From positions 732,592 to 796,591 of the forward strand of contig NZ_JACHCZ010000001.1 in NCBI RefSeq assembly GCF_014207255.1: a stretch of 64,000 nt of DNA, written 5' to 3'. The translations under genes and the position numbers were made by a program. The DNA is from Pseudomonas sp. JAI120. GTDB taxonomy: Bacteria; Pseudomonadota; Gammaproteobacteria; Pseudomonadales; Pseudomonadaceae. Positions 1-8,904 of the stretch are shown here, one piece after another. Under the pieces are notes generated by a model. The model saw only the letters and a program-made list of their open reading frames with translations. It was not told the origin of the DNA and made no database searches. Positions within the stretch are counted from its first letter, which is position 1, and each line of letters opens with the position of its first letter.

Positions 1-1193
1 AGCAGGAACGCCAGCAGGCCATCGAGAAAGAGCACACCCATCAGCTGCATCGCCAACAGCAACTCGACGCCCTGAACCAGCAATTTACCGAACTGGCAGC
101 GCAGCAACAGGCCGCCCAGGAAAAACTCAGTGCCTTGCTGGGCGAGCACGCCAGCGCCGAACACTGGCAGCAGCAGTTGGAACAGGCCGTGGTGCAGTCA
201 CGCCAGCGCGAGGCCGACGCCAACCTACAGTTGCAGGACATCCGCAACCAGCTGATCCAACTGGCCGCCGACCTCAAGGCCCACCAGGAGCGCCAGCAAT
301 CCTTCGAAGCCGAACAGCACACCCTCGAGGCCCGTACCAACGAATGGCGCGCCCTGCACCCCGAACTGGATGACGAGGGCCTGGCGCGTCTGCTGGCTTT
401 CGATGACGCGCACATCAGCGCGCTGCGCCAGCATCTGCACAGCAGCGAAAAAGCCGTCGAGCAAGCCAAGGTGTTGCTGCAAGAGCGCGAACAACGCCTC
501 GCCGAACACCAGGCCCTGCACAACGGCAACCTGGACGCCGAACAACTCGATGGCGCCCTGGCCGCGCTCAATCAACAATTGGCCGAGGGCGAGAAACACT
601 GCGCCGAACTGCGCGCGCGCCAGTCCGAAGACCAGCGTCGCCAGGACGCCAACAGTGCCCTGGCCGAGCAAATCACCAAGGCCTATGAAGAGTGGCAACG
701 CTGGGCGCGCCTGAACGCGCTGATCGGCTCAGCCAGCGGCGACACCTTCCGCAAGATCGCCCAGGCCTACAACCTCGACCTGCTGGTGCACCACGCCAAC
801 GTGCAGCTGCGCCAACTGGTGCGCCGCTACCGCCTCAAGCGCGGCGGCAGCATGTTGGGCCTGCTGGTGATGGACACGGAAATGGGCGATGAACTGCGCT
901 CGGTGCACTCGTTGTCCGGCGGCGAGACGTTCCTGGTGTCCCTGGCGCTGGCGTTGGGTCTGGCGTCGATGGCCTCAAGCACGTTGAAGATCGAGTCGCT
1001 GTTTATCGACGAAGGCTTCGGCAGCCTCGACCCCGAGTCCCTGCAATTGGCGATGGACGCCCTCGACGGGTTGCAGGCCCAGGGGCGCAAAGTGGCAGTG
1101 ATCTCCCACGTGCAGGAAATGCACGAACGCATCCCGGTACAGATCCAGGTCAAGCGCCAGGGCAATGGCTTGAGCACCCTGGAGGTCAAGTGA
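1..1193 (+). CDS. sbcC: Exonuclease subunit SbcC, C-terminal part (5' truncated by window)
   Basis: The frame is open from base 3 and the start lies outside the window. The visible part is a long Gln/Glu/Ala-rich coiled coil followed by the C-terminal half of an SMC/Rad50-type ATPase head: signature motif LSGGETFLVSLALA, Walker B SLFIDEGFGSLD and the H-loop VISHVQEMHERI. SbcC partners SbcD in an ATP-dependent nuclease that opens hairpins and processes DNA ends. Its last codons overlap the GTG start of the next gene by 4 bp, which suggests translational coupling. The ATPase signatures are unambiguous; sbcD would lie upstream of the window. Confidence 0.95.
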   Translation, partial: QERQQAIEKEHTHQLHRQQQLDALNQQFTELAAQQQAAQEKLSALLGEHASAEHWQQQLEQAVVQSRQREADANLQLQDIRNQLIQLAADLKAHQERQQSFEAEQHTLEARTNEWRALHPELDDEGLARLLAFDDAHISALRQHLHSSEKAVEQAKVLLQEREQRLAEHQALHNGNLDAEQLDGALAALNQQLAEGEKHCAELRARQSEDQRRQDANSALAEQITKAYEEWQRWARLNALIGSASGDTFRKIAQAYNLDLLVHHANVQLRQLVRRYRLKRGGSMLGLLVMDTEMGDELRSVHSLSGGETFLVSLALALGLASMASSTLKIESLFIDEGFGSLDPESLQLAMDALDGLQAQGRKVAVISHVQEMHERIPVQIQVKRQGNGLSTLEVK

Positions 1194-1783
1194 GCGAGGC
1201 GCTGCTGTATTCGTTCCGGCGCTGCCCCTATGCCATGCGCGCACGCCTGGCGCTGCGCTACTCGGGGGTGGCGGTGCGGATTGTCGAGGTGAGCCTCAAG
1301 GCCAAGCCGGCCGAGATGCTGGCGCTGTCGCCCAAAGGCACGGTGCCGGTGCTGGTGGTGGATGGCGAAGTGATCGACGAGAGCCTGGCGATCATGCGGT
1401 GGGCCTTGGCCCGGCACGACCCGGATAACTGGTTATTGCAGGGAGATCCGGCGGTACTTGAGCTGATCGCCGAGAACGATTCAACCTTCAAACATCACTT
1501 GAATCGATACAAGTACGCCGAACGCTACCCCGAGCAGCCGATGGAACACTATCGAGCCGAAGGCGAGGTGTTCTTGCAGAAGCTTGAGGGGTTGCTGGCC
1601 CAACACGCCTATCTGCTGGCCGACCACCCTAGCCTGGCGGACATGGCGCTTGCGCCGTTTATACGGCAGTTTGCCCACGTGGACCGCGAATGGTTTGCCG
1701 GTACGCCGTTCAAAGCGTTGCAACGCTGGTTGGAAGACTTCCTGCAATCCCCCCTGTTTATCGGCGTGATGGCGAAGGCTTAG
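1190..1783 (+). CDS. Glutathione S-transferase family protein
   Basis: This 197-residue protein has an N-terminal thioredoxin-like domain beginning LLYSFRRCPYAMRARLAL. The CPYAMR motif suggests a cysteine-type (glutaredoxin-like) GST rather than a Tyr/Ser class. The cis-proline motif GTVPVLVVDG and the DESLAIMRW segment that contacts glutathione follow, and the C-terminal half is the usual all-helical domain. It probably conjugates or deglutathionylates small molecules in the cytoplasm; the substrate cannot be read from sequence. The GTG start overlaps the sbcC stop codon (GTGA), a neighbour arrangement that looks operonic. Confidence 0.88.
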   Translation: MSEALLYSFRRCPYAMRARLALRYSGVAVRIVEVSLKAKPAEMLALSPKGTVPVLVVDGEVIDESLAIMRWALARHDPDNWLLQGDPAVLELIAENDSTFKHHLNRYKYAERYPEQPMEHYRAEGEVFLQKLEGLLAQHAYLLADHPSLADMALAPFIRQFAHVDREWFAGTPFKALQRWLEDFLQSPLFIGVMAKA

Positions 1784-1905
1784 CCTTCGATCAGGCTCAA
1801 CAACCGCTCGCGGGCGATCTCCGGCTCGCCGTCCGACAACTGCACGGATGACAGGATCGGGGTGGAATAAAGGGCGAGGATAAGTGCGGCGAGTCGAAGT
1901 GCCAT
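1780..1905 (-). CDS. Short ORF (41 aa), possible gene remnant
   Basis: A 41-codon ORF on the minus strand overlaps the end of the GST gene by 4 bp. It starts with a hydrophobic stretch (MALRLAALILALYSTPILS) and ends in a charged helix-like tail. The frame stays open 13 codons further upstream of the ATG before a stop, and the whole looks more like the C-terminal tail of a larger helical protein (for example a TetR-type regulator) than a complete gene. No convincing ribosome-binding site precedes the ATG. I do not recognise the family; it may be a remnant or a small exported peptide. Confidence 0.3.
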   Translation of the reverse strand: MALRLAALILALYSTPILSSVQLSDGEPEIARERLLSLIEG

Positions 1906-2003
1906 GCTGTCGATTCCATGAAAGAGGGCGTCAATATTTAAGCGTCAATTTAAACACATGGCAATACGCCACTACCTCATTTTTTTCTTTGACAGATACA
2001 CAA

Positions 2004-2049
2004 ACGCCAAACCACTCGAACGCGCGCTTACGTTCCAGTGGTTTGGCGT
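2004..2049. terminator. Strong hairpin, likely terminator
   Basis: Arms 2004-2022 and 2031-2049 form a 19-bp stem with one C/C mismatch around an 8-nt loop. It lies 28 bp beyond the stop codon of the small exported protein read on the minus strand. There is no clean T-tract on either strand, so it may be a terminator or an mRNA-stabilising hairpin. Confidence 0.55.
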
Positions 2050-2076
2050 CTGCTTGTGTGCAGGGTCAATCAGCGC

Positions 2077-2256
2077 TCATTGCTGGGTCTTGTGATCCAG
2101 GGCGGCGTAGAAGTTGGCGCTTTGTTGCAGGTATTTCTGGGTGTAGGCACTGGTGCTGGATTTTGTGCCGGTGACTTCCACGCTGGCAGCGGCAGGCAGG
2201 GCCACGGTGGCGGAAACGGCGGAGGCGGCGATGACGGAGAAGAGATTCAAGTTCAT
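2077..2256 (-). CDS. Small exported hypothetical protein (59 aa)
   Basis: A 59-codon ORF with a plausible signal peptide: MNLNLFSVIAASAVSATVAL followed by PAAAS, with a likely cleavage near the Ala-rich stretch at about residue 24. The mature part would be only about 35 residues, Ser/Thr/Gln/Tyr-rich (AYTQKYLQQSANFYAAL). AAGGGTT lies a suitable distance upstream of the ATG, and a strong hairpin follows the stop, both of which support a real gene. It stands alone between the GST and the lactonase-fold gene. Function is unknown; short periplasmic proteins of this kind are common in Pseudomonas and often poorly annotated. Confidence 0.6.
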   Translation of the reverse strand: MNLNLFSVIAASAVSATVALPAAASVEVTGTKSSTSAYTQKYLQQSANFYAALDHKTQQ

Positions 2257-2385
2257 GTCGGTAACCCTTGTATTCGTTTGGTTGGGTGGCCGGGGAAGGC
2301 CTTGGAACCCAACTTACGCCCGAGGGTTGAACCTTAGAAATGCTTTGAAACAGTAGCCGCTATTAATACAATTAATACTAAGGGT

Positions 2386-2408
2386 CAGGCCCCGCACTGC
2401 GAGGCCTG
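2386..2408. terminator. Hairpin downstream of lactonase gene
   Basis: CAGGCC (2386-2391) pairs with GGCCTG (2403-2408), with a nested CGC/GCG pair in the loop. It sits directly after the stop codon of the minus-strand lactonase-fold gene. The sequence beyond it on the minus strand is only moderately T-rich, so this is a tentative terminator. Confidence 0.4.
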
Positions 2409-2412
2409 TGGC

Positions 2413-3588
2413 TTATTGACGCACCAGGAACTTGAGGTCGCTGGGGGCATCGATCGGCAATTTCTGCACGGTTTTACCCAGCAGGCCGGTCTTGGGGTCA
2501 CGCTCGACCACCACGATTTCGTTGCTCTTCTGGTTGGCGATCAGCAGGAACTTGCCGCTCGGATCGAGGCTGAACTCCCTCGGGTGGTCGCCTTCGACGC
2601 TGCGGCGCTGCAGCTCCTTGAGGTGGGCGGTTGCCGGGTCCACGCCAAATACGATGATCTGGTTGGCGGTGCCGCGATTGCTCACGTAGAGGAACTTGCC
2701 ATCGCTGGAGGCGTGCAGTGCGGCGCCGGCCTTGTCGGACACCGGTTGCCCGGCGGCGTAGTCGACCAATTGGGTCTGGCGAAGCGTGCCGTCGGCGTAA
2801 TCAAACACCGCGACCTGGGCGCTCATCTCGGTGGTCAGCCAGGCATGCTTGCCATCGGCGCTGAACAGCAGGTGGCGCGGGCCGCTGCCCGGTGGCAAGG
2901 GCACCGATGCCGGGTTGGCAGGGGTCAGCGGCAGTTCGTGATTGGCCTTGGGGTCGTAGCGGTAGGCGAAGACCTTGTCCGCGCCCAGGTCCTGCACAAA
3001 CACGTACTTGCCATCCGGCGACGACACCACCGAATGCACATGGTTGGAGGCCTGGCGCTCGGGATTGACGCGACTGGCCGGGTGCCCGCTCAACTGCACC
3101 GGGGCCGACAGCTTGCCGGCAGCGTCCACCGGCAGGACCGCCAGACTGCCACCCGGATCTTCCACCACCGAATAATTGGCGACGAACAGGTAACGCCCAT
3201 CCGCGGCGACGCTGGAATGGGTCGGCTCATTGCCCAGGCTCTGCACCTGGTTGATCAGGGTGAGCTGATGACTCTTCGGGTCGATGCTGTAGCTGCTCAC
3301 GCGACCGACCGGGTCTTGCTGGCCAGGGCCGTTCTCATTGACCACAAACAGATGCTTCTGGTCTTTTGAGACCGTCAGCCACGACGGGTTGGCGGCCTTC
3401 GCGGCCAGTACCGGCTTGCCTTGGAACTGACCGGTGCGGCTGTCGAATTGCAGGCGATAAATGCCTTCGCTGGAGCCGGCGGTGTAGCTGCCCACCAACA
3501 ACTCATAAGTGTCAGCCGGTGCAGCCTGCACCGACATCGCGCCCACACTGCCGGCCATCAGCAGCGGCCAGAATTTACGCATCATCAT
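2413..3588 (-). CDS. Exported lactonase family (YbhE/Pgl-like beta-propeller) protein
   Basis: About 391 residues beginning MMMRKFWPLLMAGSVGA, a signal peptide with cleavage near VQAAP. The frame is open further upstream, but GAGGAAGACGAGC immediately before the ATG triplet, and the signal peptide, place the start here. The mature protein is a seven-bladed propeller of the 3-carboxymuconate cyclase/6-phosphogluconolactonase type: GSYTAGSSEGIYRLQF at the first blade, then repeated blades with SPDGKYVFVQDLG, GSGPRHLLFSADGKH and HPREFSLDPSGKFLL. The periplasmic location makes a sugar-lactone hydrolase in central metabolism unlikely, and the substrate is unknown. It overlaps the DUF5629 gene by 14 bp and is probably co-translated with it. 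Confidence 0.85.
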   Translation of the reverse strand: MMMRKFWPLLMAGSVGAMSVQAAPADTYELLVGSYTAGSSEGIYRLQFDSRTGQFQGKPVLAAKAANPSWLTVSKDQKHLFVVNENGPGQQDPVGRVSSYSIDPKSHQLTLINQVQSLGNEPTHSSVAADGRYLFVANYSVVEDPGGSLAVLPVDAAGKLSAPVQLSGHPASRVNPERQASNHVHSVVSSPDGKYVFVQDLGADKVFAYRYDPKANHELPLTPANPASVPLPPGSGPRHLLFSADGKHAWLTTEMSAQVAVFDYADGTLRQTQLVDYAAGQPVSDKAGAALHASSDGKFLYVSNRGTANQIIVFGVDPATAHLKELQRRSVEGDHPREFSLDPSGKFLLIANQKSNEIVVVERDPKTGLLGKTVQKLPIDAPSDLKFLVRQ

Positions 3589-3874
3589 GCTCGTCTTCCT
3601 CGTCGTTATTGTTGCCGGTGAAGGCGGCCATGCACACCAGGCGGTGCTCGCCCGAATCACCGGTGAGGGTCCAGCTTTGCAAGGCGTCATCAAAGGTCGC
3701 AGCCTCTATTTGCGCCAGGCTGAACGTCCAGCGTTTCTCGGCCCGACCGTCCATGCTCTTGATCAGCAGCTGTTGATCGTCGAGCGTGAAATCAAAGGCA
3801 TGCAGCCCATCGATTTCGAGCATGTCGCTGGTTTGGAGTTCAGTAAGCAGGGAGGCGGCAGTCATCAGGTTCAT
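3575..3874 (-). CDS. DUF5629 family protein
   Basis: A 99-residue acidic protein with no signal peptide or membrane segment. It resembles the Pseudomonas-restricted DUF5629 family (ELQTSDMLEIDGLHAFDF near the N-terminus and SWTLTGDSGEHRLVCMAAF near the C-terminus), ending in a very acidic tail NNNDEEDEHDD. The start could be Met1 or Met4. Its end overlaps the exported lactonase-fold gene, so the two form a small operon. No biochemical role is known to me. Confidence 0.75.
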   Translation of the reverse strand: MNLMTAASLLTELQTSDMLEIDGLHAFDFTLDDQQLLIKSMDGRAEKRWTFSLAQIEAATFDDALQSWTLTGDSGEHRLVCMAAFTGNNNDEEDEHDDA

Positions 3875-4005
3875 TCATCGCTGGAAAAAACGCTGATGAT
3901 AGGCCAATCCGGCGATGCCGTCGTGCCGCGATAGCGGGCTACCGCACCGCGGCGGCCGGCGCTTGCCATTCTGGGGGCGAACCACCCCAAAGAACGGAAT
4001 CTCCT

Positions 4006-7000
4006 ATGCCAGACACTTCTATCGCCTCGCCGACGGGGCCCCTGCAGTTCGCACACCGCAGCAACACTCCCGCCCTGGCGGTCTCCCAGCAGTTCGCCAC
4101 ACGCCCGACGTTGCGCCAGGTGGTCGAACTGCACCTGCACGAACGCCTGCAGGAACAGTTCCCATCGCTGCATCTGGATCTGTCCACCCTCAAGCTGGCC
4201 ACCCCCAACCAACGGCGCGGCTGGGACCTCTGGCGCTTGACCGATGTGGTCCTCGAACACCTGGGCAATGGCACGGACCTGAACCTGACCCAGGCGGTCG
4301 ACCAGCGCCGCTGCTTCCTGTCCCAGCGCCCGCCCTCACGCTTGACCTTTGAGGCCAATGGCCCGCGCGAGCCGGACATGGCGGTGATCGAACGGCTGAT
4401 CCTGGACCTGGCCTTCACCCTGCCCATCGCTTTTCAGCAAGCCCTGGCCACCTATTGGAACGGCGATGCCGACACGGGCACCAGCCGTTGGCAATGGCTC
4501 GGCGATCTGCTGGCGGATACCCTCAAAAGCAGCGCAAGTCTGCTGCCCGCCGGTACGCCGCGAGACATGCTGGACAGCCTGACCCGCCAGCCTGACCGGC
4601 GCGAACGCCAGGCGGGGCCCGGCGGCTTTGTGCATGCTTACTGCCTGGAAGCCTGTGTGACCCAGCAGGAACGCGAAGCTCGCCTGTTGAGCAGCGACCT
4701 GCTGTTGGTACAAGGCCACCAGGCCTTGCTGTGCCAGGCGTCGGGCAGCGTCGAGCCATTTGCCTCATTGGAGGCCTTCACCCAAGCCTGGGGCCAGCGC
4801 CTGAGCCAGCGGTTGCAGGTCGACAAGGTGGTGGTCAGGCGCTACGAGCCCGATGGCAATCTCTTCGATACCCAGGCCGCCCTGTTGCTCAACCAGCAAC
4901 TGGACGACCTCGAAGCAATCGCCCTGCCCGCCTCCGACGGCGTGCGCAGTCTGGAGCAGCGATTTGCCCAGGCGACGGACCCCAGTTCAGCCTTCATCGC
5001 TGCGCCGGCGCCCGACCCGACACATCAGGACGCCATCCACACGGCGCTGCCCGCCTGGCTGCAGACCGCCACTGCCCAGCAGCGCTTCGCCTATCGCCAG
5101 GGTCTGTTGGAACAGGCACACCTGCAGCGCCAACAGACCGGGGCGTCGTTCCTGGACGGGGTCGAGAGCCTGCCGGCCTTTGCCTCCCGCACCCTGCGCG
5201 AGCAGATGCGCCGCGACCACCCCGGCTCCACCGTGGACCCGGACAACCTGCGGCTGACCTTCCACGTCCCGGTGGGTGACTTGCACGGCGGCTACCTGGC
5301 ACCGGTGACCCTGGGCCTGACCGAGCTGGCCATCAAGAACCTCGCCGCCGCGCCTCACGGCCGCATGACCTTGCAGGACACGTCCGGGGCCGCCCTCCCG
5401 GCCTGGCTGACCGAGGACTACATCCTCGGGGAAAAAGGCCTGTTCCACAGCACGCCCGGCCTGATCCGCCAAGTGGATATCGGCCGGGACTACCCGCAAC
5501 AGCTGCGCGGCCTGCTGCTGGGCGACACCCCACAGGTACGCCGGCGTGAGATGCTGTTCGGCCAGGCGCTGACGGTGCAACTGCCGCGCCAGGCCCTGGA
5601 ACTGGCGATTCGCCGGCAACAGGGCTTCAGCTTCCTGGGTTATCGCTACGTCAAGGCCGTGCTGCACGCCAGCACGGCGGGGCGCGTGGTCGATACCCTC
5701 GACATCGTGATGCGCCCGCTGGCCTTCGCCCGCAAGCCCGCTGCCGTGCCGGATATCGTCGGCAATATGTTTATCATCGAGGCCCGTGACATCGACGCCG
5801 GGCCGTCCATTCTCTACCGCCCGCTGTACTCAGACGCGTTGCAGCAATTCGCCAGCCGCGCGGCCCTGTTCGACGCCATCGCCCAACCCGGTTCACTGCA
5901 AGACAGCGTGCTGGCCTGGATGACCGACAAGGCCCGGCCGATCTACAGCCACGATGGCTTCCGCAGCCCGCATATCCTGCGCTTCGGCCAGGGCGACGAC
6001 ACGGTGCAGTGGCCAGCACCGCCGCCTGCACAGTTGGCACATGACGCCAATGGCGACGAGGTCCAGGGTTCCCTGGCCCAATGCCTGGCCACCGGCAACC
6101 TGACCCAGTATCTCTACGGCAGCAACGCCCGGGCGCTGGTGGACCTGGCGGACCGCGACTCGGTGTCCAATGCCGAAAGCCGTTGGGCGGTGTTGCTCGA
6201 AGGGGGCTGGTTGTTGTTCAACGCCCTGCTGATGCCGCTGCTGCGCGGGCCGGCGATGGTCGCCGGCTGGATGATGCAACTGGCGGTCAGCCTCCAGCAC
6301 GATATGGCCGCCCTGCAAGGCGACGATGCCGCCGCCCGCGAGCTGGCCTGGGTCGACGTGCTGCTCAATATCGGCCTGATCCTGCTGCACATGGGCACCC
6401 GGCAACACCCGACCATCGAGTTACCCTCGGAGCCCGCCTTGCCGGCCACCCTCGCGGCCCTGCAGCACCCCACAGGCCTTGCGCCACACCCGACCACACC
6501 GGTGGAACTGGGGCCGGTGGGCCTGCCCGCGGAGCCGCCGGCCGGCGACCGGACCCTGGTCGATTTCATTCATTCCAACGCCCGCGACGCCAGCCGTCGA
6601 CGACTGCTCGATGCCCTGCGCGAGCTGCGGGTGCCATGGCCGGTGCCGGCGCCCGAGCCGCTGGAAGTCGGCATGTTCAAAGGGCTGTACCGCATCGACC
6701 AGCAATGGCATGCCTCGGTGGCCGGCCTGCTGTTTCGGGTCGCCATCGTGCCGGAATTCGGCGAAGTGACGCTGATCCACCCGCAAAAACCGCAACATCC
6801 GGGGTTTGCACTGGCACGCAATGCCCGTGGACAATGGGGCCTGGACCTGGGCCTGAAACTGCGCGGTGGCGGGCCGAAAAACCGGCTCAAGGCCAAGCTG
6901 GCGCAGATCGACCAGCAGCGCACCCAAGTGTCGGATGAAATCAATCGCATCAGTGATGAGGTCAGCAGCCTGATCAAACGCCTGCAGCCTATCGACCAGG

Positions 7001-8862
7001 TGCTGGATGCCGCCCGCCTGAAGTTCGAGCAGGCCCACAATGCCTTGGGCCTGGCCCGCAACCGCTTGCGCGGCGCACCTGACGACCCGACGCGGGTGGC
7101 CGAGCACCTGGCCAGCGTCGCTCAGCGCTCTCGGGCCAGGGCCGGCTTCCAGGCATTTCAGGAGCGCTTCGACGTGGCCGCCGCCGAGTTGCTGCAACAA
7201 CGGCGCACGTTGATTGAGGCCTACGCCCGGATGAAGGCGGTGGACAGCCGCTTTGACTACGAAGGGCTGTGCGTGGAGCAATACCAGTCGATCCTGGCCA
7301 CCGATGAAATTCGTGTCAGCCAGTTGTCGTCCCTGTACCTGGCGACGTTCATGTCCGAGCAGGGTGAGTCGCTGATCGACCTGCAAAGCCGCGCCCAGGA
7401 CGCGGGGGCAATCCGCTATGTCAAAGACCTGCTGGAAACCAACTTCGCCGTGTCCGAGCGCCATGCCCAGGCAATGATCGCCATCGAGGACACCCTGGAG
7501 GCGATGGCCACACGCTTGAAAACCGGCGCGGCCCAGCGCCTGAACTACCTCAACGGGCATCCCAAGCGCCGGTTCTACAACCGCCTCAATGCCACCCTCG
7601 AATCCCTGGATGTACTGACCGAGTTGAGCATCGACCAGACGATCCCGGCCACAACGCCCCAGGAGCAGTATTTCCTGGCCCGCCATGAGCACCTGCAATC
7701 CTCCCTGTCTTCCCTGGAAGACTCACACCTGGACCTGCTGACCACCGAGGGTTTCACCCCGACCGAGCGCAAGGAGGTGCTGGCCAACCTGGTCAGGCAT
7801 TACAACCGGCGCCTGCAGATTTACCAGAGCCTGCTGGAGCTCGACTCGCCCCTGGTGCACCCGCGGCATATGCCGCTGTTGATCGAGCGCTTGTACACCG
7901 CGCGCGACAGCGCCGAGGCCGACCTGGCCGCGCTGCTGCGCGAAGATGAATTCCTGCCGCCGCAACCGGGCGCCTTCAAACCGGTGCGATCCCCGTCAAG
8001 AACCAAACGCGTATTCAAGTCACGGGACAAAGGCGCCTTGGTCGGTGAACTGGAGCCGGCACAAAGTGACCAGCCCTTCCCTACCATCGTGACCCGCAAC
8101 CCCATTACCCAGCAGGTCAGCGGGCGCTTCATGGAGCACCCCAACGAGGGGTGGGTGGAGATTATCGAGGCCAGGCCCAGCCGCCCCGTCGAGCCACCCC
8201 AGGCCCCCGCGCTGTCCACGCTGCGCAGCCAGGCGCAACGGTTGCTGGAAGAAGTGCCGGCCCTCGAGCGCTCCATCGAGTTCCAGAAGAAGAAACTCGG
8301 CGACCCGACGCGTCGCGATGATCTCAACCCGCGTGACTGGCACGACATGCTCGCGCACCAGGCCGAGCGCCTCGACAGCGTCGCCGCCGAGTTGTCCAGC
8401 CACACGGCCGACAAGCCGGACGTGCTCCAGACCGTCGAGCGCCTGCGCCTGCGCGCCGACGAGTTGCGCAGCCAAGGCCGCCAGCATTGCATCGAGGGCT
8501 ACAAGGCTCAACGCCCGCGCCAGGAAAACATCGAGTTCCTGCGGGCCCATGCCGCGATCGATATCGGCCTGGTCCACGGCCCGCAACGCACCGCCGCCAA
8601 GGACTATGTGTCGGAGTTCGCCGTGCGCGAGAAGAACCGTCTCACGGTGCTGTGGTATGCCCACTTTCACTACAGCCAGGCCGACAGCCCGCCGGGCGCT
8701 TATACGGCGGCGCATCTCAAGCGTCCCGAACAGCGCTTTGTCACCCTCAAGGACCTGATCGCCCAGGCCGGGGCAGACAACCGAAGCATCGTGCGCGACC
8801 TGTACAACCCGATCACCGCACCGCTGGATCAGCGCCTGTTCCTAAGCCTGCTGCCCAGCTGA
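4006..8862 (+). CDS. Giant dermonecrotic-toxin-domain-like protein (1618 aa), first tandem copy
   Basis: A 1618-residue protein of the large family in fluorescent pseudomonads annotated as dermonecrotic toxin domain/DUF6543. There is no signal peptide. The N-terminal 700 residues include the family block LYRPLYSDALQQFASRAALF (about 600-620) and DKARPIYSHDGFRSPH. Two hydrophobic segments lie near residues 734-765 (LLFNALLMPLLRGPAMVAGW) and 783-798. A block with LGLKLRGGGPKNR is followed by a long helical, coiled-coil-rich region (about 960-1400), a KGALVGELEP...FMEHPNEGWVEI module near 1345-1390, and a C-terminal block with WYAHFHY (1550-1556) and YTAAHLK. The second, related gene begins 42 bp downstream. 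A toxin role is inferred from family naming only; no catalytic residues could be assigned. Confidence 0.8.
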   Translation: MPDTSIASPTGPLQFAHRSNTPALAVSQQFATRPTLRQVVELHLHERLQEQFPSLHLDLSTLKLATPNQRRGWDLWRLTDVVLEHLGNGTDLNLTQAVDQRRCFLSQRPPSRLTFEANGPREPDMAVIERLILDLAFTLPIAFQQALATYWNGDADTGTSRWQWLGDLLADTLKSSASLLPAGTPRDMLDSLTRQPDRRERQAGPGGFVHAYCLEACVTQQEREARLLSSDLLLVQGHQALLCQASGSVEPFASLEAFTQAWGQRLSQRLQVDKVVVRRYEPDGNLFDTQAALLLNQQLDDLEAIALPASDGVRSLEQRFAQATDPSSAFIAAPAPDPTHQDAIHTALPAWLQTATAQQRFAYRQGLLEQAHLQRQQTGASFLDGVESLPAFASRTLREQMRRDHPGSTVDPDNLRLTFHVPVGDLHGGYLAPVTLGLTELAIKNLAAAPHGRMTLQDTSGAALPAWLTEDYILGEKGLFHSTPGLIRQVDIGRDYPQQLRGLLLGDTPQVRRREMLFGQALTVQLPRQALELAIRRQQGFSFLGYRYVKAVLHASTAGRVVDTLDIVMRPLAFARKPAAVPDIVGNMFIIEARDIDAGPSILYRPLYSDALQQFASRAALFDAIAQPGSLQDSVLAWMTDKARPIYSHDGFRSPHILRFGQGDDTVQWPAPPPAQLAHDANGDEVQGSLAQCLATGNLTQYLYGSNARALVDLADRDSVSNAESRWAVLLEGGWLLFNALLMPLLRGPAMVAGWMMQLAVSLQHDMAALQGDDAAARELAWVDVLLNIGLILLHMGTRQHPTIELPSEPALPATLAALQHPTGLAPHPTTPVELGPVGLPAEPPAGDRTLVDFIHSNARDASRRRLLDALRELRVPWPVPAPEPLEVGMFKGLYRIDQQWHASVAGLLFRVAIVPEFGEVTLIHPQKPQHPGFALARNARGQWGLDLGLKLRGGGPKNRLKAKLAQIDQQRTQVSDEINRISDEVSSLIKRLQPIDQVLDAARLKFEQAHNALGLARNRLRGAPDDPTRVAEHLASVAQRSRARAGFQAFQERFDVAAAELLQQRRTLIEAYARMKAVDSRFDYEGLCVEQYQSILATDEIRVSQLSSLYLATFMSEQGESLIDLQSRAQDAGAIRYVKDLLETNFAVSERHAQAMIAIEDTLEAMATRLKTGAAQRLNYLNGHPKRRFYNRLNATLESLDVLTELSIDQTIPATTPQEQYFLARHEHLQSSLSSLEDSHLDLLTTEGFTPTERKEVLANLVRHYNRRLQIYQSLLELDSPLVHPRHMPLLIERLYTARDSAEADLAALLREDEFLPPQPGAFKPVRSPSRTKRVFKSRDKGALVGELEPAQSDQPFPTIVTRNPITQQVSGRFMEHPNEGWVEIIEARPSRPVEPPQAPALSTLRSQAQRLLEEVPALERSIEFQKKKLGDPTRRDDLNPRDWHDMLAHQAERLDSVAAELSSHTADKPDVLQTVERLRLRADELRSQGRQHCIEGYKAQRPRQENIEFLRAHAAIDIGLVHGPQRTAAKDYVSEFAVREKNRLTVLWYAHFHYSQADSPPGAYTAAHLKRPEQRFVTLKDLIAQAGADNRSIVRDLYNPITAPLDQRLFLSLLPS

Positions 8863-8904
8863 AATCCCGCCATGAACGGCATCGCTTCGCCAAAAAGGAT
8901 GTTT

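Noticed and set aside
1928..1955. GCGTCAAT(A)TTTAA tandem copies
   Set aside because: Short, AT-rich, only two imperfect copies; could be chance and no gene clearly follows.
6421..7698. 425-codon minus-strand frame inside the first giant gene
   Set aside because: Antisense shadow with no recognised domain.
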